Assembly (NCBI RefSeq): GCF_030813515.1
Contig: NZ_JAUSUK010000001.1
Span: 930,001 to 994,000 of the forward strand
Direction: 5' to 3'
DNA: 64,000 nucleotides
From: Rhodopseudomonas julia
GTDB taxonomy: Bacteria > Pseudomonadota > Alphaproteobacteria > Rhizobiales > Afifellaceae
Shown here: positions 26,713 to 37,004 of the stretch, piece by piece
Numbering within the stretch: the stretch's first letter is position 1
How the letters are laid out: each line of letters begins with the position of its first letter
Position numbers and translations under genes: made by a program
Notes under the pieces: model-generated
Told to the model about the DNA's origin: nothing
Seen by the model: only the letters and a program-made list of their open reading frames with translations
Databases searched by the model: none

Positions 26713-28079
26713 GCGCGACCGACACCATGTCCGCTTCGACGCCCATCGACAGCCAGCTCAACGCCGTCCGCGCAGGCCTCAAGCGCCGTCACGCGCAGGA
26801 GCGTCGTTTTCAGGTGCTCGGCCTTGCCGCGATCTTTGCAGCGCTCACCATGGTGGCGGTGCTCTTCGGCTCGGTTCTCTTCAAGGGGTTGCCGGCCTTC
26901 TGGCAATCGACCCTGCATCTTGAAATCTCGCTGACTGCGGACGTCATCGACGTCGGACCGCCGCCCGTCCAGAAGGCCGACCAGAATCCGGCCGAGTTCG
27001 AGGCGGAGCTGACCGACTGGCGGCGCGCTCTCGCCCGTGTCAGCTGGAACAAGATCCTGGAAAAGGCCGTGCGCGGCGTCCTGCCGGCCGATCTCGCCGA
27101 CGCCAAGGCCCGCGACATCATCGGCATCGTGGCAAGCGGCGAACGCTACACCTTGCGCGACATGGTGCTCGAAGATCCGAGCCTCATCGGCCAGAAGATC
27201 GATGTCGATCTCCTTGCCGACGCCAATGTCGACAATTGGCTCAAAGGCAATATCGATCGTTCGCTCGGGCAAAGCCGCCAGCAGCTCTCGGCCGGCGAGC
27301 AGGAGATTGCCGATGCGCTCGCGGAAAAGGGCGTCATCACGCAAAGCTTCAATTCCGGCATCTTCTTCAATGTCGATTCGCGCTCCTCGCCGGCCTCCGC
27401 CGGTCTCGCCGGCGCCTTCATGGGCTCGCTCTACATGATGCTCGTCGTCATCATGCTCGCGGTCCCGATCGGCGTCGCCAGCGCCATCTATCTGGAAGAA
27501 TTCGCTCCGACGAACCGCTTCACCGATTTCATCGAGGTCAACATCAACAACCTCGCCGCCGTGCCGTCGATCGTCTTCGGCCTCCTCGGCGCCTCGATCT
27601 TCATCAACTGGATGCATCTGCCCCTGTCGGCGCCGCTCGTCGGCGGTCTCGTGCTGACCCTGATGACGCTGCCGACGATCATCATCGCCACCCGCGGCAC
27701 CTTGCGCGCCATCCCGCCGTCGATCCGCGAGGCGGCGCTCGGCCTCGGTGCCTCGCGCACGCAGATGGTCTTCCACCATGTTCTGCCGCTCGCCATTCCG
27801 GGCATTCTGACGGCCACCATCATCGGCGTCGCCCAGGCGCTCGGCGAGACCGCGCCGCTCCTTCTCATCGGCATGAACGCCTTCGTGGCGAGCGTGCCGT
27901 CGAGCCCGATGGATCAGGCGACGGCGCTGCCCGTGCAGATCTACCTCTGGCAGGGCAATGAGAACTTCAACTTTTTCGAAGCCCGCACAAATGCCGCCAT
28001 CATCGTCTTGCTTGGTCTGATGATCAGCCTCAACGCGATCGCGATCCTGCTGCGCCAGCGCATCGAGCGGCGCTGGTAA
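26709..28079 (+). CDS. pstA: Phosphate ABC transporter permease PstA with DUF3333 domain
   Basis: A 456-residue PstA. After a cytoplasmic N-terminus and one helix (about 36-60), a periplasmic domain of roughly 170 residues of the DUF3333 type follows, with LRDMVLEDPSLIGQKIDVDLLADANVDNWL. The permease core begins near AGAFMGSLYMMLVVIMLAVPIG and contains the coupling motif IREAALGLGASRTQMVFHHVLPLAIPGI. The domain is known from rhizobial PstA proteins and is absent from E. coli. It pairs with PstC and is translationally coupled to it. Confidence 0.95.
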   Translation: MSATDTMSASTPIDSQLNAVRAGLKRRHAQERRFQVLGLAAIFAALTMVAVLFGSVLFKGLPAFWQSTLHLEISLTADVIDVGPPPVQKADQNPAEFEAELTDWRRALARVSWNKILEKAVRGVLPADLADAKARDIIGIVASGERYTLRDMVLEDPSLIGQKIDVDLLADANVDNWLKGNIDRSLGQSRQQLSAGEQEIADALAEKGVITQSFNSGIFFNVDSRSSPASAGLAGAFMGSLYMMLVVIMLAVPIGVASAIYLEEFAPTNRFTDFIEVNINNLAAVPSIVFGLLGASIFINWMHLPLSAPLVGGLVLTLMTLPTIIIATRGTLRAIPPSIREAALGLGASRTQMVFHHVLPLAIPGILTATIIGVAQALGETAPLLLIGMNAFVASVPSSPMDQATALPVQIYLWQGNENFNFFEARTNAAIIVLLGLMISLNAIAILLRQRIERRW

Positions 28080-28094
28080 TACGGAGAATTCGCC

Positions 28095-28934
28095 ATGAAC
28101 GATATCAGCCACAGCCCGAGCGCGGCTCAAGCCACGGCGACAAAAGCGCCGCCCGAAGTGCCGCAGGAGAGTGCAGCCGTGCCGAAAATGCGCGCCGAAA
28201 AAGTTTGCGTCCATTACGCCGACAAGCAGGCCCTGTTCGACGTCGATCTCGACGTGCCGGAAAATCAGGTCATCTCGCTGATCGGACCGTCCGGCTGCGG
28301 CAAGTCCACCTTCCTCAGATGCCTCAACCGGATGAACGACACGATCGACATCGCCCGCGTCTCCGGCCACATCACGCTCGACGGCGAAAACATCTACGAC
28401 AAGTCGCTTGATGTCGTGGAGCTCAGGGCCCGGGTCGGCATGGTCTTCCAGAAGCCCAACCCGTTCCCGAAATCGATCTACGAGAACGTCGCCTACGGGC
28501 CGCGCATCCATGGCCTCGCCTCCGGCAAGCGCGAGCTCGAAGAGATCGTCGCAACCAGCCTGCAGCGCGCCGGCCTCTTCAACGAGGTCAAGGACCGGCT
28601 CGACGAACCCGGCACCGGTCTCTCCGGCGGTCAGCAGCAGCGCCTGTGCATCGCCCGGGCGATCGCCGTGAACCCGGAAGTCATCTTGATGGACGAGCCG
28701 TGCTCGGCGCTCGACCCGATCGCCACCGCCAAGGTGGAAGAACTGATCGACGAATTGCGCGAAAACTATACGATCGTCATCGTCACCCATTCGATGCAGC
28801 AGGCGGCGCGCGTTTCGCAGCGCACGGCCATGTTCCATCTGGGCTATCTGGTTGAGGAGGGGCCGACGGACATGATGTTCACCAATCCGACCGACAAACG
28901 CACCCAGGACTACATCACCGGCCGCTTCGGCTAA
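28095..28934 (+). CDS. pstB: Phosphate ABC transporter ATPase PstB
   Basis: A 279-residue ATPase with Walker [10 protein letters not shown], the Q-loop [21 protein letters not shown], signature [16 protein letters not shown], Walker [23 protein letters not shown] and switch His in [12 protein letters not shown]. These are all PstB-specific forms. About 30 low-complexity residues rich in Ala, Pro and Ser precede the fold. It drives Pi import through PstCA at the inner face of the membrane. Confidence 0.97.
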   Translation: MNDISHSPSAAQATATKAPPEVPQESAAVPKMRAEKVCVHYADKQALFDVDLDVPENQVISLIGPSGCGKSTFLRCLNRMNDTIDIARVSGHITLDGENIYDKSLDVVELRARVGMVFQKPNPFPKSIYENVAYGPRIHGLASGKRELEEIVATSLQRAGLFNEVKDRLDEPGTGLSGGQQQRLCIARAIAVNPEVILMDEPCSALDPIATAKVEELIDELRENYTIVIVTHSMQQAARVSQRTAMFHLGYLVEEGPTDMMFTNPTDKRTQDYITGRFG

Positions 28935-28945
28935 CCGGGAGAGGA

Positions 28946-29641
28946 ATGAGCCCCGTGTCTGAACATATCGTCACCTCCTATGACGAGGAATTGCGGGAAC
29001 TTGCCCGCTCCATCGCCGAAATGGGAGGCCTCGTCGAACAGCAGCTCGATGATGCCGTGAATGCGCTGTTGAGCACCAATTCGCAGCTCGCCCAGGACGT
29101 CATCCTCGGCGACCGCCAGATCAACCAGATGCATTACCAGATCGAGGAGCGGGCGATCCTCGTCATCGCCAAGCGCCAACCGATGGCCCAGGATCTCCGC
29201 GAAACCGTCGCCGCGATCCGCATCTCGCACGATCTGGAACGCGTCGGCGACCTCGGCAAGAACATCGCCAAGCGCGCGCTCGCCATCGAGGATCAGCGGA
29301 TGAACCACCAGCTTCGCCGCGGTGTCGAACATCTGGCGAGCCTCGGCCTACGCCAGCTCAAGGACGTGCTCGACGCCTATGGCTCGCGCGACGTGCAGAA
29401 GGCGATCTCGGTGTGGCGCTCCGACGACGAGATCGACGCCATGTATGTGTCGCTGTTTCGCGAGATGCTCACCTACATGATGGAAGATCCGCGCAATATC
29501 GGCATGTGCACGCATCTTCTCTTCTGCGCCAAGAACATCGAGCGGATCGGCGACCACGCCACCAACATCGCCGAGACGATCACCTATCTCGTCACCGGCA
29601 AGCAGATGGAACGCGCGGCGACTGCGCCGTCCGCGGGTTGA
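28946..29641 (+). CDS. phoU: Phosphate signalling protein PhoU
   Basis: A 231-residue helical protein made of two PhoU repeats, with the metal-binding motifs RISHDLERVGDLGKNIAKR and FCAKNIERIGDHATNIAE. It links PstSCAB to the Pho histidine kinase and lowers Pho regulon activity when Pi is abundant. The ATG at 28946 is in frame, but a GTG at 28955 has the better spacing to the AGAGGA site and gives the usual N-terminus SEHIVTSYDEEL; the true start is probably one of these two. Confidence 0.95.
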   Translation: MSPVSEHIVTSYDEELRELARSIAEMGGLVEQQLDDAVNALLSTNSQLAQDVILGDRQINQMHYQIEERAILVIAKRQPMAQDLRETVAAIRISHDLERVGDLGKNIAKRALAIEDQRMNHQLRRGVEHLASLGLRQLKDVLDAYGSRDVQKAISVWRSDDEIDAMYVSLFREMLTYMMEDPRNIGMCTHLLFCAKNIERIGDHATNIAETITYLVTGKQMERAATAPSAG

Positions 29642-29652
29642 CGGAGTGAGCC

Positions 29653-30354
29653 ATGCAGGTGCCCCGGATTCTCGTCGTCGAGGATGAAGAACCGCTGACG
29701 CTGCTTCTGCGCTACAACCTGGAGGCGGAAGGCTATTCCGTCGATACGGTGGGGCGCGGCGACGATGCGGAGTTGCGCCTTCTGGAAGAGGCGCCCGACC
29801 TCCTCGTTCTCGATTGGATGCTGCCGGGCCTCTCCGGCATCGAACTCTGCCGACGCGTTCGAATGCGCGAGGCCACCTCAAAACTCCCCGTCATCATGCT
29901 GACGGCGCGCGGCGAGGAAGACGAGCGCATCCGCGGCCTTGCCACCGGCGCAGACGATTACGTGGTCAAACCCTTCTCGGTGCCGGAGCTGATGGCCCGC
30001 GTGAAAGCGCTCCTGCGCCGCACGCGTCCGGAAATGGTCGCCGACAAGCTCGCCGCCGGCGATCTCGAACTCGACCGCGGCACCTTCCGCGTGTTTCGCG
30101 GGGGCCGCGAGATCCATCTCGGGCCGACGGAATTCCGGCTTCTGGAATTCCTGATGCGCAGCCCGGGGCGGGTCTTCACCCGCGAGCAGCTCTTGAACGG
30201 CGTCTGGGGCCGCGACGTCTATGTCGACGAACGCACGGTCGATGTGCATGTCGGCCGCCTCAGAAAGGCGATCAACCGCGGCCGCATGCGCGACCCGATC
30301 CGCACCGTCCGCGGCGCCGGCTACGCGCTCAACGAGCAGTTCGTTACGACCTGA
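29653..30354 (+). CDS. phoB: Phosphate regulon response regulator PhoB
   Basis: A 233-residue OmpR/PhoB-class regulator. The receiver domain has the acidic pocket EDEE (10-13), phosphoacceptor Asp54 (LVLDWMLPG) and Lys in VVKPFS; the winged-helix domain ends VRTVRGAGYALNEQF. It should bind the Pho box upstream of pstS. The gene is 11 bp after phoU, in the same transcript. The kinase gene phoR, often next to this cluster in related species, is not within the window. Confidence 0.95.
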   Translation: MQVPRILVVEDEEPLTLLLRYNLEAEGYSVDTVGRGDDAELRLLEEAPDLLVLDWMLPGLSGIELCRRVRMREATSKLPVIMLTARGEEDERIRGLATGADDYVVKPFSVPELMARVKALLRRTRPEMVADKLAAGDLELDRGTFRVFRGGREIHLGPTEFRLLEFLMRSPGRVFTREQLLNGVWGRDVYVDERTVDVHVGRLRKAINRGRMRDPIRTVRGAGYALNEQFVTT

Positions 30355-30362
30355 GCCGCGGC

Positions 30363-31007
30363 CTATTTCGTCCCGTACATGCGGTCGCCGGCATCGCCGA
30401 GGCCCGGCAGGATATAGCCGTGCTCGTTCAGATGGCTGTCGATCGCGGCCGTCACCACCGGCACGTCGGGATGGGCGGCACGGAAGCGCTCCACACCTTC
30501 GGGCGCGGCCAGCAGGCAGACGAAGCGGATATCCTTCGCCCCGCGCTCCTTGAGGCCCCGGATCGCGGCGATCGCCGAATTTGCCGTCGCCAGCATCGGA
30601 TCGACGGCAATGACGACGCGTTCGTGCAGATCTTCCGGCGCCTTGAAGTAATATTCCACCGGCTGCAGCGTCTCCGGATCGCGGTAGAGCCCGACATGGG
30701 CGACGCGCGCCGCCGGCACCAGATCCAGCATACCTTCCAGAAGGCCGTTGCCGGCGCGCAGGATGGAGGCGAAGACGAGCTTCTTGCCGGCCAAGGTCGG
30801 CGCCTCCATCGTGGCGAGCGGCGTCTCGATCGTCGTCGTCGTCAATTCCAGATCGCGTGTCGCCTCATAGGTCAAAAGTGCTGCGATCTCGCGCAACAGA
30901 CGGCGGAAGCTCGCGGTGGAGGTGGCCTTGTCGCGCATGATCGTCAGCTTGTGCTGAACCATCGGATGATCGACGACGGTCACATCTCGTCTCGTTGAAG
31001 CGTCCAC
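30363..31007 (-). CDS. upp: Uracil phosphoribosyltransferase
   Basis: A 214-residue Upp making UMP from uracil and PRPP. Family motifs are [26 protein letters not shown] near the N-terminus, [20 protein letters not shown], the PRPP-binding [16 protein letters not shown] and the C-terminal [14 protein letters not shown]. It salvages the uracil released by phosphorolysis and deamination in the neighbouring nucleoside genes. It is the last gene of the minus-strand nucleoside cluster, 124 bp after deoB, and converges on phoB with 8 bp between them. Confidence 0.97.
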   Translation of the reverse strand: MDASTRRDVTVVDHPMVQHKLTIMRDKATSTASFRRLLREIAALLTYEATRDLELTTTTIETPLATMEAPTLAGKKLVFASILRAGNGLLEGMLDLVPAARVAHVGLYRDPETLQPVEYYFKAPEDLHERVVIAVDPMLATANSAIAAIRGLKERGAKDIRFVCLLAAPEGVERFRAAHPDVPVVTAAIDSHLNEHGYILPGLGDAGDRMYGTK

Positions 31008-31131
31008 GCCCCTCTCCTTCTCGTCTGTCGTTCGTCGGCGGCTTCTGTCTCTCCCTGGGTGAAATGGGTCACGGCACCAAGGTCAACCCGCTGCCTGGAA
31101 CCGAAAGGCGATATTCACCGGCGAAATCGCC

Positions 31132-32355
31132 TCAGATCAGGCTCGCGCCCGCCGCAAGCGGCGGCAAAGCGAGATGCGCCGACAGCGTCTGGCCGACATC
31201 GGCATAGGTCGAAAGCTCTCCCGCCCGGCGCCCTTCGATGCCAGGCCCGAAGGCCAGAACCGGCACTGTTTCACGTGTGTGGTCGGTGCCCGTCCAGGTC
31301 GGGTCGTTGCCGTGATCGGCCGTCAGGATGACGAGATCGCCCGGCTTTAAAAGCGCAAAGAGCTCCGGCAGGCGCCGATCGAAGGCTTCGAGTGCCGCCG
31401 CATAGCCGGCCGGATCCCGCCGGTGACCGTAAATCTGGTCGAAGTCGATGAAGTTGGTGACGATGAGATCGCCGTCCTTTGCCGCCCGCGCCGCCTCCAG
31501 CGTCTTGTCGAACTGGCTCTCGTTCTCCGGCGCCTTCAGCATCTGCGTCACGCCGTGACCTGCAAAAATGTCGGAGATTTTTCCAATCGCCCAGACGTCG
31601 CGTCCCGCCTCCTTCGCCTCGTCGAGAAGCGTGCGCGCGGGCGGCGGCACGGAGAAATCGCGCCGGTTGCCGGTGCGCACAAACGTGTCGGCATTGTCGC
31701 CGGTAAAGGGGCGCGCGATCACCCGGCCGATGCGGTACGGGTCGCAGAGTTTTCTGGCGATGCGACAGGTCTCGTAGAGGCGCTCGAGCCCGAAAGCCTC
31801 CTCATGCGCGGCGATCTGGAAGACGCTGTCGGCCGAGGTGTAGCAGATCGGCTTGCCGGTCTTCACATGATCCTCGCCGAGTTCGGCGATGATCGCCGTG
31901 CCGGAGGCATGTGTGTTGCCGAGAATGCCGGGAAGCCCCGCTTGCGTGATCAGCGCCTCCGTCAACTCCGCCGGAAACGCCGGCTCGCTTGTCGGAAAGT
32001 AACCCCAGGCCTCGCGCAACGGGCAGCCGGCGAGCTCCCAATGGCCCGTCGTCGTGTCCTTGCCGCGCGAGCGTTCGCGGGCAAAGCCCCAGATCGCCTC
32101 GGGTTCTGCGACGTGCTCGACACCGGCCGGATAGGCGCCCGACGCCGCCTCCGCGGCCCGCCCGAGCCCCAGCCGGTTCAGGTTCGGGATGTTGAGCGGG
32201 CCTTGCCGCAGCCCGTCGCGGTCGGCTTCGCCTTCGGCACAGCGCTCGGCGATATGGCCGAGCGTATTGGCCCCTTCGTCGCCGAATTCCGCCGCATCCT
32301 TCGCTCCGCCGATGCCGACGGAATCCATCACCAGGAAGAAACCGCGCGCCATCAT
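31132..32355 (-). CDS. deoB: Phosphopentomutase
   Basis: A 407-residue alkaline-phosphatase-superfamily mutase that converts (deoxy)ribose 1-phosphate to the 5-phosphate. Metal and catalytic motifs are [13 protein letters not shown] at the N-terminus, [13 protein letters not shown] with the phosphorylated Thr, and [18 protein letters not shown] near residue 340. It handles the sugar phosphates from DeoA and PunA. Its ATG overlaps the deoA stop by 4 bp. Confidence 0.97.
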   Translation of the reverse strand: MMARGFFLVMDSVGIGGAKDAAEFGDEGANTLGHIAERCAEGEADRDGLRQGPLNIPNLNRLGLGRAAEAASGAYPAGVEHVAEPEAIWGFARERSRGKDTTTGHWELAGCPLREAWGYFPTSEPAFPAELTEALITQAGLPGILGNTHASGTAIIAELGEDHVKTGKPICYTSADSVFQIAAHEEAFGLERLYETCRIARKLCDPYRIGRVIARPFTGDNADTFVRTGNRRDFSVPPPARTLLDEAKEAGRDVWAIGKISDIFAGHGVTQMLKAPENESQFDKTLEAARAAKDGDLIVTNFIDFDQIYGHRRDPAGYAAALEAFDRRLPELFALLKPGDLVILTADHGNDPTWTGTDHTRETVPVLAFGPGIEGRRAGELSTYADVGQTLSAHLALPPLAAGASLI

Positions 32356-33668
32356 TGCAGCCTTTCGACAATCAGTGGATTGGCCGAAACCGGTGTCTCG
32401 GCGATGTGATAGGCTCGCCTGATCGCATGTGCGGCATCGGCGAACGCCTCTTCGTCGCGGGCATGGACGAGCGCCAGGGGATGCTCCGGGCCCACCTCGT
32501 CGCCGATCGCGGCAAGCTGCGTCACGCCGACGGCATGATCGATCGTATCTTCCGCCCGGCGCCGGCCGCCACCGAGTGTCACCACGGCGACGCCGATCGC
32601 GCGTGTGTCGATCGCCTCGACATAGCCCGTACTGGCGGAGCCGACCGAGCGCGTAAACGGCGCTTTCGGCAGATGGCCTTCCGGGTTTTCGACGAAATCC
32701 GCGGGTCCGCCGAGCGCGCTCACCATCTTCTGAAAGCGCTCGGCCGCCGCGCCGTTCGCAAGCGCCGTCCGCGCCATCTCTTCGCCCGCCTCGGCGGAAG
32801 ACGCGAGCGCGCCCAGCCTCAGCATCTCGCCGACGAGCGCGATGACGACGGCCTCAAGCCGAGGGTCGCGATGTCGGCCGGTCAGAAAGTCGACGGCGTT
32901 CTGCACCTCCACCGCATTGCCGGCGGTCGAAGCGAGCGGCTCGTTCATGTCGGTGATGAGTGCGGCCGCGGGAAGGCCTGCGCCCTTCGCGACCGTCACC
33001 AGGCTTTCGGCGAGACGATGCGCATCGGCCGGATCGGCCATGAAGGCGCCGGTGCCGGTCTTCACATCAAGGACGAGGCCGGAAAGCCCGGCCGCGAGCT
33101 TCTTCGACAGGATCGACGCCGTGATCAAAGGCACCGATTCCACCGTCGCCGTCACGTCGCGGATGCCATAAAAACGCTTGTCGGCCGGGGCGAGATCGCC
33201 GGTCTGGCCGATGATGGCGCAGCCCGCCTCCGCCACCACCTTGCGGAAGGTCGCAAGATCCGGCTGCGTCTTATAACCCGGAATGGAATCGAGCTTGTCG
33301 AGCGTGCCGCCGGTATGGCCGAGCCCGCGCCCGGAAATCATCGGCACCAGTCCGCCGCAGGCCGCCACGATCGGGGCCAGCATCAACGAGACATTGTCGC
33401 CGATACCGCCGGTCGAATGCTTGTCGAGGACGGGCGCGTCCGCCTCCGGCCAGGTCAGAACGTCGCCGGAGCGCGTCATCGCCTGCGTCAACGCCACGAT
33501 CTCAGCCTCTTCCATGCCGCGGAAGAAAACGGCCATGGCAAGCGCCGCCACCTGTCCTTCGGTGACGCTGCCGTCGGTCAGTCCCTGAATGAAGAACGCG
33601 ATCTCGTCGGCGCTCAGCGCCGTGCCGTCGCGCTTGTTGCGGATGATTTCCTGCGGCAGAAAACTCAT
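32352..33668 (-). CDS. deoA: Thymidine phosphorylase
   Basis: A 438-residue pyrimidine nucleoside phosphorylase, cleaving thymidine with phosphate to thymine and deoxyribose 1-phosphate. The phosphate- and nucleoside-binding motif [20 protein letters not shown] and the family signature [21 protein letters not shown] are clear, as is VKTGTGAFM. It starts within the punA stop (ATGA), as do several neighbours, so stoichiometric expression is likely. Confidence 0.97.
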   Translation of the reverse strand: MSFLPQEIIRNKRDGTALSADEIAFFIQGLTDGSVTEGQVAALAMAVFFRGMEEAEIVALTQAMTRSGDVLTWPEADAPVLDKHSTGGIGDNVSLMLAPIVAACGGLVPMISGRGLGHTGGTLDKLDSIPGYKTQPDLATFRKVVAEAGCAIIGQTGDLAPADKRFYGIRDVTATVESVPLITASILSKKLAAGLSGLVLDVKTGTGAFMADPADAHRLAESLVTVAKGAGLPAAALITDMNEPLASTAGNAVEVQNAVDFLTGRHRDPRLEAVVIALVGEMLRLGALASSAEAGEEMARTALANGAAAERFQKMVSALGGPADFVENPEGHLPKAPFTRSVGSASTGYVEAIDTRAIGVAVVTLGGGRRRAEDTIDHAVGVTQLAAIGDEVGPEHPLALVHARDEEAFADAAHAIRRAYHIAETPVSANPLIVERLQ

Positions 33669-34474
33669 CTTGCCCCCTCCCCGGAGAAGTGCCGCATCAA
33701 AATCGCCTCAAGCTTCTCTCCCCCGAGCGGTGCCACGGTCTTCGTCTCCTCATGCGAAAGCTCGCGCCCGGTCATGCCGGCCGCATAATTGGTGATGACG
33801 GAAAAGGCCGCGACGCGAAGCCCCAGAAAGCGCGCCAGAATGACCTCCGGCACGGTCGACATGCCGATCGCATCGGCACCCAGAATGCGGGCGGCACGGA
33901 TTTCCGCCGGCGTCTCGAAGGACGGGCCGCTCACCCACATATAGACGCCCTCGTCGATCTCGCGGCGCGCCTCTTCGGCCGCGACCCGGAAATCGCCGAT
34001 CAGCACCCGGTCATAGGCCTCCGTCATGCCGACGAAACGCCGGTCGGACGCCTCGCCAATCAAAGGATTGGCGCCGAGAAGGCTGATATGGTCGGTGATC
34101 TGCATCAGCGAGCCCGGCGGCATGTCCTCGCGCAGGCTGCCGGCCGCATTGGTCAAGATCAGCGTTTCGACGCCGAGGGCTTTCAGCGTCTCCAGCGCCG
34201 GGCGCATCACGTCGGCGCGGCCGTGCTCATAAAAATGCGAACGCCCGGCCATGAGCGCGACCGGCGTGCGCCCCAAAATCCCGAGCACGAGTTCCCCCGC
34301 ATGACCGGAGACGGAGGGCCGCGGAAAGCCGTCGAGCTCCGCATAGGGGATCGCCACGGCATCCTTGAGCTTATCGGCGAGGCCCGACAGGCCGGAACCC
34401 AGAACGATCGCCGCCTTCGGCGCGATCCCGGTGCGGTCGGCGATGGTCTTTGCGGTTGTCTCGGCCGTCATCAT
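33665..34474 (-). CDS. punA: Purine nucleoside phosphorylase (trimeric type)
   Basis: A 269-residue PNP of the trimeric PNP/MTAP-like family, cleaving purine (deoxy)nucleosides to base and pentose 1-phosphate. Motifs: [12 protein letters not shown] (phosphate loop), [60 protein letters not shown] and VITNYAAGM with the purine-binding Asn. The start is the ATG at 34474 that overlaps the cdd stop (ATGA); the frame is open further upstream, but that part is the antisense of cdd. Confidence 0.96.
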   Translation of the reverse strand: MMTAETTAKTIADRTGIAPKAAIVLGSGLSGLADKLKDAVAIPYAELDGFPRPSVSGHAGELVLGILGRTPVALMAGRSHFYEHGRADVMRPALETLKALGVETLILTNAAGSLREDMPPGSLMQITDHISLLGANPLIGEASDRRFVGMTEAYDRVLIGDFRVAAEEARREIDEGVYMWVSGPSFETPAEIRAARILGADAIGMSTVPEVILARFLGLRVAAFSVITNYAAGMTGRELSHEETKTVAPLGGEKLEAILMRHFSGEGAR

Positions 34475-34860
34475 TCGTCGTCCAGATCGAAAGCGAGCGG
34501 CAGGAGCGTGCCGAGCGACGCATAGGCGACGGGGCCCGTCGCATCGCAGAGATGCACGAGCGTCTCTTCGGTGCCGAATTCGCGCAGCCGCTGGCGGCAA
34601 CCACCGCAGGGCGTGATGCGCGGCATCTTGGCAGCGAGAATGGCGATTTCGGCAATCTCGCGTTCGCCGGCCGCGACCATCGCCGCGATCGCGGAGGTCT
34701 CCGCGCACCAGCCTTCCGGGAAGCTCGCATTCTCCACATTGGCGCCGACGAAAATCTTGCCGCTTGCGGTGCGCAACGCCGCGCCGACGGGAAAATCCGA
34801 ATAGGGGGCATGCGCGTTCAGCATCGCCTTCCGCGCCGCTTCGAAAAGATCGCGCGCCAT
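34471..34860 (-). CDS. cdd: Cytidine deaminase
   Basis: A 129-residue homotetrameric-type cytidine deaminase. The zinc site and catalytic residue are Cys52-Ala-Glu54 and Cys85-x-x-Cys88 (PCGGCRQ), with NVENASFPEG just before. It converts (deoxy)cytidine to (deoxy)uridine for further phosphorolysis. It lies 1 bp after the upstream ABC permease gene and overlaps punA. Confidence 0.97.
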   Translation of the reverse strand: MARDLFEAARKAMLNAHAPYSDFPVGAALRTASGKIFVGANVENASFPEGWCAETSAIAAMVAAGEREIAEIAILAAKMPRITPCGGCRQRLREFGTEETLVHLCDATGPVAYASLGTLLPLAFDLDDE

Positions 34861-34861
34861 T

Positions 34862-35830
34862 CTAGCGCTCCTTCACGTAAGGGATGCCGCCGGCCTTCGG
34901 CGGCACTGCGCGGCCGATGAAGCCTGCGAGCAGGATGACGGTCAAGATATACGGGAGCGCCTGCATGAACTGCACCGGCACCTCGCCGATCACCGGCACG
35001 TTGGCGCCCTGCAAGCGGATCGACACGGCATCGAGAAACCCGAAGAGAAAACAGGCCCCCATCGCCGGCCAGGGGCGCCATTTGGCGAAGATCAAGGCGG
35101 CGAGCGCGATATAGCCCTTGCCGGCCGACATGTTGACGATGAAACCCGCCGATTGCGCGATCGCGAGATAGGCACCGGCGACCCCCGTCAGGACGCCGCA
35201 GATGATGACGGCCCGGTAGCGCAGGAAGGGCACGGAGACGCCCGCCGTATCGACTGCCGCCGGGTTCTGTCCGACGGCCCGCAGCCTCAGGCCGAAACGG
35301 GTGCGAAACAGCACCCACCAGGTGAGCGGCACCATCAGAAAGGCGACATAGACGATGAGATTGTGGCCCGAGATGAGCTCGTAATAGATCTCGCCCACGA
35401 CCGGCACGTCGCGCAGAGCCTCCGCCCCCGGCAGGGTGATCGCGCCGAAGCGCGCATCGCCGCCGAGCTGCGGTGTGCGTCCGCCCTGCGAGAACCAGGC
35501 CTGGCCCAGAAGCGCCGTCATGCCGGCCGCAAGAAAGTTGATCGCAACGCCTGAGACGATCTGGTTGCCGCGCTGGGTGATGGAGGCAAAACCGTGCACC
35601 AGCGCCAGCACGATGGAGGCCGCGATTGCGGCGAGAAGCCCGAGCCAGGCGGAGCCCGTCCAATAGGCGGCGGCCGCCGCAAAGAAGGCCCCGGCCAGCA
35701 TCTTGCCTTCCAGGCCGATATCGAAAATGCCGGAGCGCTCGGAATAAAGCCCGGCGAGACAGGCGAGAAGCAGCGGCGTTGCGAGCCGCACCGAAGAATC
35801 CAGGATGAGGACGATCGTGGTCAGATCCAT
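34862..35830 (-). CDS. Nucleoside ABC transporter permease (NupQ-like)
   Basis: A 322-residue inner-membrane permease of the BPD_transp_2 family, with about eight to nine helices. The GLYSERSGIFDIGLEGKML segment near residue 27 and LRAVGQNPAAVDTAGVSV near residue 180 are typical of the Bacillus NupQ/YufQ group of nucleoside importers. It pairs with the larger permease encoded upstream. The position directly before cytidine deaminase and the phosphorylases supports nucleosides as substrate. Confidence 0.93.
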   Translation of the reverse strand: MDLTTIVLILDSSVRLATPLLLACLAGLYSERSGIFDIGLEGKMLAGAFFAAAAAYWTGSAWLGLLAAIAASIVLALVHGFASITQRGNQIVSGVAINFLAAGMTALLGQAWFSQGGRTPQLGGDARFGAITLPGAEALRDVPVVGEIYYELISGHNLIVYVAFLMVPLTWWVLFRTRFGLRLRAVGQNPAAVDTAGVSVPFLRYRAVIICGVLTGVAGAYLAIAQSAGFIVNMSAGKGYIALAALIFAKWRPWPAMGACFLFGFLDAVSIRLQGANVPVIGEVPVQFMQALPYILTVILLAGFIGRAVPPKAGGIPYVKER

Positions 35831-35864
35831 CTTGGCCTCCCTCCGGCTCGCACTCTCCCCCGCC

Positions 35865-37004
35865 TCACGGCCTCTCCTCCTCGGCCACGACGCGCTCGCG
35901 CTGGCTCGTCGACATCAGCGCAAACGCCCGCCCGATCCCCGGCCGGAACATGTGTTCGAGCGCGCCGGCAAAGAGAATGACGAGCGCCTGGATGACGACG
36001 ATCATGTCGCGCGAGATCGTCGGCATGTCGAAGGCGAGCTCCGCGCCCCCCTGATAGAGCATGCCGAAGAGAAAGGCCGCGAGCACCACGCCAACGGGAT
36101 GCGCGCGCCCCATCAGCGCGACCGCGATACCGACGAAACCCGCTCCCTGAACGAAATCGATCTGCAGGCGCTGCTGGTCGCCCATCACCGGGTTCAAAGC
36201 CATCAGCCCGGCGAGCCCGCCGGAGACGAGCATGGTGACGATGGTGATCTTCACCGTCGAAATGCCGGCATAGACGGCAGCCGTCGGATTGAGGCCCGTG
36301 GCGCGGATCTCGTAGCCGATCTTCGTGCGCCAGATGAAATAATAGACGAAGACGCAGGCCGCGAGCGCGACGAAGATCGAGATATTGGCGGGCGCCGCCC
36401 CCATATCCGCGCCGAAGAGATGGAAGAGCCCACCGAGCTCCGGCAGCGTGCCGCCCGCCTCGAAGGTGCGGGTTTCCGGCTGCATGGAGCCGACCGGCGA
36501 CAGATGGTCGACGAGGAGCCAGACCATCAGCGAGGATGCGATGAAATTGAACATGATCGTCGTGATGACGATGTGGCTGCCGCGTTTGGCCTGCAGATAG
36601 GCTGGAATGAGCGCCCAGGCGGCGCCGAAGAGCGCGGCGGCTGCGGTCGCCACCGGCAGCGTCACCCACCACGGCACATAGCGGTCGAGCGCCAAGGCCG
36701 CGACGGCGACGCCGAGGCCGCCGAGATAGGCCTGGCCCTCGCCGCCGATATTGAAAAGCCCGGCATGGAAGGCGACAGCGACGGCGAGCCCGGTGAAGAT
36801 GAAGTTCGTCGTGTAGAAGAGCGTGAAGCCGACGCCCTCGCCGAAGCCGAGCGCCCCCCAGATCAGGATCTTCACGGCTTCGAGCGGGTTCTCGCCGATG
36901 AAGAGCACGACGAGGCCCGCGACCAGAAAGGCGACGACGACATTGACGAGCGGGATGACGCCGACCTCGACCCATGTCGGCAGCTTTTCGAACGGCGCGC
37001 TCAT
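35865..37004 (-). CDS. Nucleoside ABC transporter permease (NupP-like)
   Basis: A 379-residue permease of the same family. Motifs are FNIGGEGQAYLGGLG near residue 85 and IRATGLNPTAAVYAGIS near residue 232. Its N-terminal cytoplasmic part is longer than in the partner. It forms the heterodimeric channel of a guanosine/nucleoside-type importer. The last residues of the upstream ATPase gene overlap its start by 4 bp. Confidence 0.93.
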   Translation of the reverse strand: MSAPFEKLPTWVEVGVIPLVNVVVAFLVAGLVVLFIGENPLEAVKILIWGALGFGEGVGFTLFYTTNFIFTGLAVAVAFHAGLFNIGGEGQAYLGGLGVAVAALALDRYVPWWVTLPVATAAAALFGAAWALIPAYLQAKRGSHIVITTIMFNFIASSLMVWLLVDHLSPVGSMQPETRTFEAGGTLPELGGLFHLFGADMGAAPANISIFVALAACVFVYYFIWRTKIGYEIRATGLNPTAAVYAGISTVKITIVTMLVSGGLAGLMALNPVMGDQQRLQIDFVQGAGFVGIAVALMGRAHPVGVVLAAFLFGMLYQGGAELAFDMPTISRDMIVVIQALVILFAGALEHMFRPGIGRAFALMSTSQRERVVAEEERP